Shown: piece after piece, positions 1-5,770 of the stretch
Position numbering within the stretch: position 1 is the stretch's first letter
Layout: every line of letters begins with the position of its first letter
From: VGRF01 sp964460485
GTDB lineage: Bacteria > Myxococcota_A > UBA9160 > UBA6930
Assembly: GCA_964460485.1 (NCBI GenBank)
Contig: CAYWRY010000076.1
Location: forward strand, 1-18,992
Direction: 5' to 3'
DNA length: 18,992 nt
Notes under the pieces: model-generated
What the model was told of the DNA's origin: nothing
Seen by the model: the letters and a program-made list of their open reading frames with translations, nothing else
Database searches by the model: none
Made by a program: the position numbers and the translations under genes

Positions 1-1
1 G

Positions 2-643
2 CTAGGCGTGCCGGCGCCGCCCGAGCAGGAAGAGGCCCGCCGCGCCGAGCAGCGCGAGGAGGCGCGGCTCCGGCACCACCGTGCCGCGACCCGTGCCCGA
101 GTCGTCCGCGAAGCAGCCCTCCGGCTCGACGGTCTGGTAGCGCACGCCGAAGTTGCCGAACTCGACGCTCGCGATCGGCCCCGCGAAGGTCAGCACGAGG
201 GTGAAGACGCCGCTCTCGCCGATCTGCAGGCCGCCGTTCCGGCCGCCCGCGCAGTTGTTGGGGTTGTCGATCGCGCACACGTCGATCGGGCCGAACTGGT
301 TCGGGAACGCGCTGCCGCGCACCGCGTGGGCGAATAGCCCGCTCGAGCTGGCGCTCGCGAGGTCCACGTCGACGTCGAAGCCGAGCGCCGAGACCCGCGA
401 CTGGCGGAACAGCGCCGGGTCCGTGGTGTTCGAGAGCGAGATCTGGAGCGCGACGCGGCCCGCGGCGGCGTCGAACTCGGTGACCAGGAAGGTCGCGGAG
501 GCGGTGAGGCCCGGCGTGGGCTGCCCCTCGACGTTCCCATCGAAGTCGACCTGGAACGTGTCTCCCACAGCGTCGATCGGGACCGCGCCCGCGGCGGCGG
601 CGAGGGAGAGCAGGGCAGCGGCGAGCAGAGCGTGGGCTTTCAT
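2..643 (-). CDS. PEP-CTERM domain exported protein
   Basis: A 213-residue exported protein, probably delivered to the cell surface by an exosortase system. Residues 1-20 form an Ala/Leu-rich signal peptide. The C terminus has the full PEP-CTERM tripartite sorting signal: VPEP at 190-193, a hydrophobic helix at about 195-208, then RRRHA. The middle is beta-rich with no catalytic motif; Cys at 123 and 131 could form a disulfide. The open frame extends upstream to 862, but ATG 643 is chosen because GAGGA lies about 6 nt before it and the signal peptide begins there. The TAG stop is at 2-4, so the gene is complete. Family knowledge: these proteins are usually linked to exopolysaccharide or biofilm matrix and are sorted by EpsH/exosortase; no exosortase lies in this window. 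The class is well supported; the specific function is unknown. Confidence 0.85.
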   Translation of the reverse strand: MKAHALLAAALLSLAAAAGAVPIDAVGDTFQVDFDGNVEGQPTPGLTASATFLVTEFDAAAGRVALQISLSNTTDPALFRQSRVSALGFDVDVDLASASSSGLFAHAVRGSAFPNQFGPIDVCAIDNPNNCAGGRNGGLQIGESGVFTLVLTFAGPIASVEFGNFGVRYQTVEPEGCFADDSGTGRGTVVPEPRLLALLGAAGLFLLGRRRHA

Positions 644-905
644 CGGGTCCTCGGTGGCCTCGCGAGACACGGGGTCGTGAGGAAGTGCGCGCTGGCACGC
701 GTTAGGTGGCGCTCGCATTCCGTGACCCCGGGTCCGGGGATGCGCAACGCCGCGCGAAGGCGGGCGGATTCGCAGCGGGCTCGGCGACGCGCGCCGCTCG
801 CTGCGGGCGCGCGCCGCGCCGGGGATCCGATTCGTGCGCGCGGTCTGGCGCGGCGCAGGCACGCCTGGTTTCCTTCCGCCCGTCCCGAGCTGGAGAACGC
901 GCCCG

Positions 906-1721
906 ATGGCCCTCGAAATCCTCCGCGACCCTCGCCTCGACCAGGTGGAGTGGCGCGATCTCTGCGAGCTCTCCGCCCGCGAGGTGGCCTACGAGGTCGT
1001 CATCTACCTGCCGTGGCTGGTGGCGTCCTGCGCATTCGCGTGGCTCGGCACGCAGGGCAGCTGGCTCTGGTTCGTCCCCGCGCTCGCCAGCTCGTTCATG
1101 TTCTTCCTGTGCGGCCTGCGCCAGGTGCACAACGCCTTCCACTACGCGGTGGGCGTCTCGCCGCGCGGCCACGAGCTGCTGATGTTCGCGCTCTCGCCGC
1201 TCATGATGAGCGCGATGCACGCGGTGCAGTGGAATCACCTGCGCCACCACCGCCACTGCATGGACGACGACGACGTCGAGGCGATGAGCGCGCGCATGCC
1301 GGGCTGGAAGGCGCTGCTCACCGGCCCGCAGTTCCCGATCCGCCTGCACCACGCGGCGCTGACGCTCGCGAAGCCGCGCATCCGGCGCTGGGTCTGGGCC
1401 GAGCTCGCCGCGATCGCGGCGATGGTCGCGCTCGCCTTCGGCGTCCTCGACCTCGGCTGGCTCCGCTACCACGTCATGGCGATGATGGTGGGCCAGTGCT
1501 TCTCGGCCTTCTTCGCGGTGTGGACCGTGCATCACGACTGCGACCGCACGCACTTCATCGCGCGCACGCTGCGCAACTCGGCGAAGTCCTTCGTCAGCTA
1601 CGACATGTTCTATCACGTCGAGCACCACCTCTTCCCGGCGGTGCCGACCTGTCACCTGCACCAGCTCGCGAAGCGCCTCGACGTCGCGACGCCCGAGCTA
1701 CGCAGCAAGGTGGTCTGGTAG
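906..1721 (+). CDS. Fatty acid desaturase-like membrane di-iron protein
   Basis: A 271-residue integral membrane protein with the three histidine clusters of the fatty acid desaturase/hydroxylase superfamily: H75-N-A-F-H79, H111-L-R-H-H-R-H117 and H237-V-E-H-H241. An extra HHDCD lies at 209-213. Hydrophobic segments lie near residues 32-48, 55-72, 91-105 and 166-207. Members bind two irons in the membrane and use O2 plus an electron donor to desaturate or hydroxylate acyl chains or other lipids. The protein is shorter than many acyl desaturases (300-350 residues) and has no fused ferredoxin or cytochrome b5 domain, so it needs an external electron donor, not seen here. ATG 906 is chosen because GGAG lies at 892-895 and upstream residues look non-coding. 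It ends 17 nt before the next gene, probably in one transcript. Superfamily is sure; substrate is not known. Confidence 0.85.
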   Translation: MALEILRDPRLDQVEWRDLCELSAREVAYEVVIYLPWLVASCAFAWLGTQGSWLWFVPALASSFMFFLCGLRQVHNAFHYAVGVSPRGHELLMFALSPLMMSAMHAVQWNHLRHHRHCMDDDDVEAMSARMPGWKALLTGPQFPIRLHHAALTLAKPRIRRWVWAELAAIAAMVALAFGVLDLGWLRYHVMAMMVGQCFSAFFAVWTVHHDCDRTHFIARTLRNSAKSFVSYDMFYHVEHHLFPAVPTCHLHQLAKRLDVATPELRSKVVW

Positions 1722-1738
1722 CGACGCGCGAGCGCGCG

Positions 1739-2842
1739 ATGAGCGCGCGCCAGCGCGTCGTCGTGCTCGGCGCGGGCGGCGAGCTGGGCGCGCGCGTCTG
1801 CCGCTTCGCCGCGCAGCTGGCCGGCGCCGAGGTGGTCGGGGCGTCGCGCAGCGGGCGAGGCCCGCGCGGCGTCGCGACGCGGCGCGCCGACGTCACGCAG
1901 GCGCACGGCCTCGCGCCGCTGCTCGCCGCGGGCGACCTCGTCGTGAACTGCGTCGGGCCGTTTCACTATGACGTTGCGCCGCTGATCGCGGCCTGCGTCG
2001 CCGCGGGCGCGCACTACTGCGACCTCGCGGACGACGTCTCGTTCGCGCAGCGAGCGCGCGAGGCCGCGGAGCGGGCGGGCGCCCGCGCGGCGGGCGTGCT
2101 CGTCTGCACTGGCGCGTCGACGCTGCCGGGAACCGCAGGCGTGCTCGCGCGGGCCTTCGCTCGCGCGCCGCGCGCGAGCGAGATCGCGCGCGTCGCCGTC
2201 TACCTGAGCGTCGGCTCGCGCAACCCGATCAGCGCGGGCCTGTTCGCCAGCCTGCTCGCGCCGCTCGGCCGCGTGCAGGCGGACGGCACGCGCGGATTCG
2301 CGGAGCTGCGCGCGCTCCGCGCGGGCGACGGGCGCAGGCTGCGCTTCGGCGCCTACCCGGCGCCCTTCGCCGGCGGCTGCGTCTCGCTCGGCGAGCGCGC
2401 GGTGCCGGTGAGCAGTTGGTTCGGCTTCGACCGCGCCGCGCTCACGGCTGCGCTGCACCTCGCGTCCCCCGCGCTCGCGCGCATTCCAGGGTTCGCGCTC
2501 CCGACGCTCGCGCGGGCGCTGCTGCCGTTCGCGCGCGTGGTGCCGCTGTTCGGGACGCCGCGCGGCCTGCTCGCGCTGGTCGCCGAGGACGAGGCCGGGC
2601 GCGCGCTGGCGCGCGTCGAGGTCGCGGCGGAGGCCCGCGGGCTCGACATCCCCGCCGCGCCGCCCGCCTGGATCGCTGCGCGACTCGCGCGCGGCGAGGC
2701 GCTGCCGTCCGGCGCGGCCTCGCTCGCCGACGTCGTGCCGCTCGCGGACGCGCTCGCCTGGCTGCGCGCGGATCCGGCGCGCGGCGTCGCGAGCGAGCCG
2801 CCGGAGCTCGTCGGCGAGGCGGAGCCGCACGCGGCCGCGTGA
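1739..2842 (+). CDS. Saccharopine dehydrogenase-like NAD(P) oxidoreductase
   Basis: A 367-residue cytosolic protein with an N-terminal Rossmann fold: VVVLGAGGELGARV at 7-20 contains GxGGxxG. It then has the conserved NCVGPF (70-75) and AHYCDLADD (91-99) segments typical of the saccharopine dehydrogenase NADP-binding family. Such proteins include true lysine-pathway enzymes and many uncharacterised reductases, some acting on lipid-linked or trans-acyl substrates. The C-terminal half is Ala/Arg-rich without a motif I recognise. ATG 1739 is chosen because it begins just before the Rossmann strand; the Shine-Dalgarno is weak, so coupling to the desaturase 17 nt upstream is likely. The much longer open frame back to 632 is a GC-rich artefact overlapping the desaturase. 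Pairing with a desaturase suggests lipid modification, which is inference. A role in lysine metabolism is not supported by context. Confidence 0.75.
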   Translation: MSARQRVVVLGAGGELGARVCRFAAQLAGAEVVGASRSGRGPRGVATRRADVTQAHGLAPLLAAGDLVVNCVGPFHYDVAPLIAACVAAGAHYCDLADDVSFAQRAREAAERAGARAAGVLVCTGASTLPGTAGVLARAFARAPRASEIARVAVYLSVGSRNPISAGLFASLLAPLGRVQADGTRGFAELRALRAGDGRRLRFGAYPAPFAGGCVSLGERAVPVSSWFGFDRAALTAALHLASPALARIPGFALPTLARALLPFARVVPLFGTPRGLLALVAEDEAGRALARVEVAAEARGLDIPAAPPAWIAARLARGEALPSGAASLADVVPLADALAWLRADPARGVASEPPELVGEAEPHAAA

Positions 2843-2861
2843 CCGCGCGCGCCGCGCGCAC

Positions 2862-2873
2862 TACAAACCCCGC
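2862..2873 (+). promoter_or_regulatory. Putative -10 element for a leaderless nitrile hydratase mRNA
   Basis: TACAAA at 2862-2867 stands out in GC-rich surroundings and is followed by 6 nt before the GTG start at 2874. The start has no Shine-Dalgarno sequence. This spacing would place transcription initiation at or next to the start codon, giving a leaderless message. No -35 match is evident. The 31-nt gap to the upstream gene would also fit read-through. Confidence 0.35.
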
Positions 2874-3521
2874 GTGCCGGACGTCCACGATCTCGGCGGC
2901 CGCCCCGGTTTCGGGCGCATCGCGCGCGAGGCGCGCGAGCCGGTCTTCCACGCGCCGTGGGAGCGCCGCGTGCTCGGACTCGTCTACACCGCGATCGGCT
3001 CCCGCTGGGTGAACCTCGACGCCTTCCGCTGGGGCATCGAGCGCATGCGCCCGCCGGACTACCTGCGCGCCAGCTACTACGAGCGCTGGCTGGCGTCGCT
3101 GGAGACGGTGCTCCCCGAGGCCGGCGTGCTGGACGCCGGATTCCGTGCGCCTCCGCCGCGAGAGGGACCGCGCTTCGAGCGCGCCAGCGCAGCGCCGCGT
3201 TTCGCCGTCGGCGAGGCCGTGCGCACGCGCGCGCGCGCCGGCGGAGCCCCGCCCGACGCGCTCGTTCCAGCTGCGCGCCACACGCGCCTGCCCGGCTACG
3301 CGAGCGGGAAGCGCGGCGTCGTTGCCCACGCGCGCGGCGGCTTCGTGTTCCCCGACAGCAATGCCCACGGCGAGGGCGAGCAGCCGCAGCCGCTCTACAC
3401 GGTGCGCTTCGCGGCGCGCGAGCTGTGGGGCGCCGATGCAGAGCCCGGCACGAGTGTGTACGTCGACCTGTTCGAGCCCTACCTCGAGGCGGATGCGGAG
3501 GCCGCGCGCAGTGGCGGATGA
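2874..3521 (+). CDS. Nitrile hydratase subunit beta
   Basis: A 215-residue beta subunit of nitrile hydratase, which hydrates nitriles to amides in the cytoplasm as an alpha/beta heterodimer or tetramer. The start MPDVHDLGG matches the family's N-terminal xxxHDxGG. The N-terminal domain carries PWERRVLGL (28-36), the segment with R57 (IERM) and YYERWL (68-73). The C-terminal SH3-like barrel has HTRLPGYASGKRG (136-148), FVFPDSNAHG (157-166) and PQPLYTVRF (171-179). R57 and R138 (in HTRLP) correspond to the two beta arginines that hydrogen-bond the oxidised cysteines of the alpha-subunit metal site. GTG 2874 is the only start giving the conserved N terminus. Its stop overlaps the alpha start by 11 nt, so translation is coupled. 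The beta-alpha-accessory order matches cobalt nitrile hydratase operons of the Rhodococcus rhodochrous type. Confidence 0.93.
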   Translation: MPDVHDLGGRPGFGRIAREAREPVFHAPWERRVLGLVYTAIGSRWVNLDAFRWGIERMRPPDYLRASYYERWLASLETVLPEAGVLDAGFRAPPPREGPRFERASAAPRFAVGEAVRTRARAGGAPPDALVPAARHTRLPGYASGKRGVVAHARGGFVFPDSNAHGEGEQPQPLYTVRFAARELWGADAEPGTSVYVDLFEPYLEADAEAARSGG

Positions 3522-4140
3522 CCACGATCACGACCACGAGAGCGAGCACGACGAGGCGGGCCGGCGGCTCGCGCTGCGCGCCGAGGCGCTCGAGGCGCTG
3601 CTCGTCGCGCGCGGGCTCGTCGCGCCCGAGGCGATCGACGCGATCGTCGCGCGCTACGAGCGCGAGATCGGGCCGCTGAACGGCGCCCGCGTGGTCGCGC
3701 GCGCGTGGAGCGATCCCGCCTTCAAGCGCCGCCTGCTCGCCGACGCGCGCGCCGCGATCGCCGAGCTCGGCCTTCCGCTCGGCGGCGAGAGCACGCCGAT
3801 CGTGGTGGTGGAGAACGCGCCGGGCGTGCACAACGTGGTCGTGTGCACGCTGTGCTCCTGCTACCCGTCGTCGCTGCTCGGGCTGCCGCCCACCTGGTAC
3901 AAGAGCCCGTCCTACCGCGCGCGCGTGGTGCGCGAGCCGCGCGCCGTGTTGCGCGAGTTCGGGCTCGAGCTGCCGGAGAGCACCGAGCTGCGCGTCTGGG
4001 ACTCGAGCGCCGAGATCCGGTACCTGGTGCTGCCGGAGCGGCCGCCCGGAACCGAGGGCGCCAGCGAGGAGCAGCTCGTCTCGCTGGTGGGCCGCGACGC
4101 GCTGATCGGCGTCGCGCTCGCGGGAACGCCGCGTGAGTGA
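3511..4140 (+). CDS. Nitrile hydratase subunit alpha, cobalt type
   Basis: A 209-residue catalytic subunit. The metal-binding motif V-C112-T-L-C115-S-C117 has Thr in the position that marks the cobalt (low-spin Co3+) class; iron enzymes usually have Ser (CSLCSC). C115 and C117 are expected to be oxidised to sulfinic and sulfenic acid. The family segments YPSSLLGLPPTWYKS (118-132), YRARVVREPRAVLREFG (135-151) and the C-terminal LVGRDALIGV (191-200) are all present. The N terminus is His/Asp-rich (residues 3-14), a common feature of these subunits and plausibly a metal-binding tail. GTG 3511 lies inside the beta gene, 11 nt before its stop ends, and gives the His-rich start; no later start precedes the conserved helix. 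The next gene overlaps its 3' end by 8 nt. Length and motifs indicate an intact enzyme. No amidase or aldoxime dehydratase lies in this window. Confidence 0.95.
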   Translation: MADDHDHDHESEHDEAGRRLALRAEALEALLVARGLVAPEAIDAIVARYEREIGPLNGARVVARAWSDPAFKRRLLADARAAIAELGLPLGGESTPIVVVENAPGVHNVVVCTLCSCYPSSLLGLPPTWYKSPSYRARVVREPRAVLREFGLELPESTELRVWDSSAEIRYLVLPERPPGTEGASEEQLVSLVGRDALIGVALAGTPRE

Positions 4141-4486
4141 GCGCGCCGCGCAGTCGGTGCTGGCGTGGGAGGGCCCGCTCTCGCCGCCGCGCAAGAACGG
4201 CGAGCTTCAGTTCGCGGAGCCGTGGGAGAGCCGCGTGTTCGGCCTGACGATGGCGCTCTACGAGTCCGGCGCGTTCGCCTGGAGCGAGTTCCAAACGGCG
4301 CTGATCGCGGCCATCGGTGCCTGGGAGCGCGCCCACGGCACGAGCGGCGAGGGCTATCGCTACTGGGAGCGCTGGCTGTTCGCTTTCGAGGCGCTCGCGG
4401 CGCGCAAGGGATTGCTCGCGCCCGAGGCGCTCGAGGCACGGCTTCGCGAGCTGGCGGCTCGCCCCAGCGGCTGGGATCACCCGTGA
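4133..4486 (+). CDS. Nitrile hydratase accessory (activator) protein
   Basis: A 117-residue protein resembling the N-terminal domain of the beta subunit. FAEPWESRVFGLT (27-39) parallels beta APWERRVLGL, and YRYWERWLFAFEAL (75-88) parallels beta YYERWLASLE. This is the hallmark of the small accessory proteins (P14K, NhlE, NhhG types) of cobalt nitrile hydratases. By family knowledge they form a complex with apo-alpha, help cobalt insertion and cysteine oxidation, then exchange with beta (self-subunit swapping). GTG 4133 overlaps the end of alpha by 8 nt, ensuring coupled synthesis. It has no SH3-like beta C-terminal domain, so it is not a second beta subunit. It ends the nitrile hydratase operon: an ECF-type promoter begins 94 nt downstream. 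Confidence 0.88.
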   Translation: MSERAAQSVLAWEGPLSPPRKNGELQFAEPWESRVFGLTMALYESGAFAWSEFQTALIAAIGAWERAHGTSGEGYRYWERWLFAFEALAARKGLLAPEALEARLRELAARPSGWDHP

Positions 4487-4498
4487 GCGGCGTCGCAT

Positions 4499-4558
4499 GG
4501 CTGCCGGCGGCGAGCGCAGTACGAGAGGGCGCGGCGTTCTGGGTGGCCGGCGGCAGCC
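4499..4558. other. Long-loop inverted repeat after the nitrile hydratase operon
   Basis: GGCTGCCG (4499-4506) and CGGCAGCC (4551-4558) form a perfect 8-bp inverted repeat with a 44-nt intervening segment. GCA and TGC just outside could extend the stem past a one-base bulge. No T-run follows, so it is a weak candidate for a 3'-end structure and not a classical intrinsic terminator. The rest of 4487-4580 holds nothing recognised except a C7 run at 4573-4579. Confidence 0.2.
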
Positions 4559-4580
4559 TGCGCACGCGGGCGCCCCCCCG

Positions 4581-4606
4581 GTAACCGTTCTCTGCCTCGT
4601 TCCGTA
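4581..4606 (+). promoter_or_regulatory. ECF sigma-F-like promoter of the bufferin operon
   Basis: GTAACC (4581-4586), exactly 16 nt, then CGTA (4603-4606). From memory, the Caulobacter crescentus sigma-F ECF regulon, which includes its bufferin genes, has the motif GTAACC-N16-CGAA; this site differs at one base of the -10. Transcription would start around 4611-4614, immediately before a strong AGGAGG ribosome site at 4615-4620. The -35 sits directly after a C7 run. The match in both sequence and spacing upstream of the expected gene type makes this convincing, though no cognate sigma or anti-sigma gene is in the window. Confidence 0.7.
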
Positions 4607-4614
4607 ACACCAAC

Positions 4615-4620
4615 AGGAGG
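4615..4620 (+). promoter_or_regulatory. Strong ribosome binding site of bufA
   Basis: A perfect AGGAGG, 6 nt before ATG 4627, is among the strongest Shine-Dalgarno sequences in the window. It contrasts with the poorly served GTG start of the next gene, fitting a need for much more precursor peptide than modifying enzyme. Confidence 0.75.
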
Positions 4621-4626
4621 TGCTCC

Positions 4627-4878
4627 ATGCACAAGACGACGACCCTCGCCGCGGCGGCCGCGGTGCTCTTCCTCTCGGGTGCGCCGGCGCTGGCCGACCA
4701 CCACGAGGGCGAGGCGAAGGTGAAGTGCGAAGGCGTGAACGCCTGCAAGGGCCAGGGCGCGTGCTCCGGCGCGGGCCACGACTGCAGCGGGAAGAACGCC
4801 TGCAAGGGCCAGGGCTTCATGGAGATGACGCAGGCGGAGTGCGACGCCGCCAAGGCGAAGGCCGCTGAGCAGGATTAG
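4627..4878 (+). CDS. bufA: BufA-family bufferin-type metallophore precursor
   Basis: An 83-residue exported, cysteine-rich small protein. Residues 1-23 are a Sec signal peptide (hydrophobic core 7-18, cleavage after ALA). The mature part has six cysteines at 34, 40, 46, 53, 59 and 72, in two related units, CEGVNACKGQG (34-44) and CSGKNACKGQG (53-63). This NACKGQG pattern resembles periplasmic bufferin precursors, I think the BufA2 subgroup, where an MNIO enzyme converts cysteines to thiooxazole-type heterocycles that bind copper. The neighbours are the matching enzyme and partner genes. The two units share an identical 21-nt stretch (4738-4758 and 4795-4815), so the gene seems to have grown by internal duplication. 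A strong ribosome site and ECF-type promoter precede it. Family assignment rests on pattern and context; which cysteines are modified and which metal binds are unknown. Confidence 0.85.
   Translation: MHKTTTLAAAAAVLFLSGAPALADHHEGEAKVKCEGVNACKGQGACSGAGHDCSGKNACKGQGFMEMTQAECDAAKAKAAEQD
4738..4815 (+). repeat. Internal duplication in bufA (two 21-nt copies)
   Basis: The same 21 nt, encoding N-A-C-K-G-Q-G, occurs at 4738-4758 and 4795-4815, a period of 57 nt (19 codons). Identity includes every third codon position, which favours recent duplication or conversion over protein-level selection alone, although strong GC codon bias also contributes. Confidence 0.8.
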
Positions 4879-4894
4879 TCGCGCGCCGACCGAC

Positions 4895-4923
4895 GGAGGG
4901 CGAGGCTGGCCGTCTCGCCCTCC
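4895..4923 (+). other. Stem-loop between bufA and bufB
   Basis: GGAGGGCGAG (4895-4904) pairs perfectly with CTCGCCCTCC (4914-4923), a 10-bp stem. A G-U and a C-G pair can extend it inward to a 5-nt loop. It lies in the 64-nt gap between the BufA stop and the next start and has no T-run after it. Likely roles are mRNA 3'-end protection or partial attenuation that keeps the precursor message in excess over the enzyme message. The role is inferred; the structure is directly visible. Confidence 0.6.
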
Positions 4924-4942
4924 CGAGGCGCCCTTTCTCGGC

Positions 4943-5770
4943 GTGGGCATCGGCCTGCGCCCGCGCCACTACCCCGAGATCGCCGCGTGCGACGCCGCGG
5001 GCGCCGACTTCTTCGAGGCGATCTCCGAGAATTTCATGATTCCGGGCGGGCGCCCGCTGCGCATCCTCGGCGAGATGCGCGAGCGGCGGCCGCTCGTGCT
5101 GCACGGCGTCTCGCTCGACCTCGGCGCGAGCGATGCGCTGAATGACGACTACCTGGAGCGCCTCGCCGCCCTCGCCGAGCGCTTCCAGCCCGCCTGGCTG
5201 TCCGATCACCTGTGCTGGACGGCCCACGGCGATGCGCACCTGCACGACCTGCTCCCGCTGCCGCACAGCGAGGAGGCCGTGCATCACGTGGCCGCGCGCG
5301 TGCGCGCGGTGCAGGAGCGGCTCGGGCGCCGCATCGCGATCGAGAACGTGTCGAGCTACGTGCGCTTTGTGGGCGACACGCTGCGCGAGGGCGAGTTCCT
5401 GGCCGCGATCGCGCGCGAGGCCGACTGCGGAATCCTGCTCGACCTCAACAATCTGTTCGTAAACGCGCACAACCACGGTGACGACGCGGACGCAGCGGTC
5501 GAGGCGCTAGATCCCCAGCGCGTGTTCCAGATCCATCTCGCCGGCCCCAGCGAGAACGGCGCGCTGCTGATCGACACCCACGACCATCCCGTGCGCGACG
5601 AGGTGTGGGCGCTCTACGAGCGTGCGCTCGGGAAGCTCGGGCCCGTCTCGACGCTGATCGAGTGGGATGCCGCGATCCCGCCCTGGGAGCGCGTGGTGGC
5701 CGAGGCCGCGCGGGCGCGCGAGATCGTGGCGCGCGTGTGCGGCGAGCACTTCGGCGCGAGGGCGGCGTGA
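4943..5770 (+). CDS. bufB: MNIO family (DUF692) multinuclear iron oxygenase, BufB-like
   Basis: A 275-residue TIM-barrel enzyme of the MNIO/DUF692 family, which uses two or three irons and O2 to convert cysteines of small precursor peptides to heterocycles. It shows the family start GIGLRPRHY (2-10), FFEAISENF (23-31), LHGVSLDLG (53-61), SDHLCW (87-92), IAIENVSSY (131-139), ILLDLNNLFVNAHNHG (164-179), QIHLAG (196-201), DTHDHPV (211-217) and LIEWD (238-242). Expected metal ligands are among H54, H89, E134, D167, H176/H178, H198, D211, H213/H215 and E240. GTG 4943 is the only usual start in frame after the BufA stop; the frame stays open upstream and a few more residues are possible. No good Shine-Dalgarno is present. 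It overlaps the next gene by 4 nt. Cytoplasmic, acting on BufA before export. Confidence 0.92.
   Translation: MGIGLRPRHYPEIAACDAAGADFFEAISENFMIPGGRPLRILGEMRERRPLVLHGVSLDLGASDALNDDYLERLAALAERFQPAWLSDHLCWTAHGDAHLHDLLPLPHSEEAVHHVAARVRAVQERLGRRIAIENVSSYVRFVGDTLREGEFLAAIAREADCGILLDLNNLFVNAHNHGDDADAAVEALDPQRVFQIHLAGPSENGALLIDTHDHPVRDEVWALYERALGKLGPVSTLIEWDAAIPPWERVVAEAARAREIVARVCGEHFGARAA

Noticed and set aside
726..739. Dyad CCCCGGGTCCGGGG in the gap before the desaturase
   Set aside because: Short, pure G/C and with only a 2-nt centre; expected often in DNA of this composition, and not placed near a convincing promoter.
632..1738. N-terminal extension of the saccharopine-like frame
   Set aside because: The frame is open back to 632 but overlaps the well-supported desaturase in another frame; the Rossmann strand begins only at 1739.
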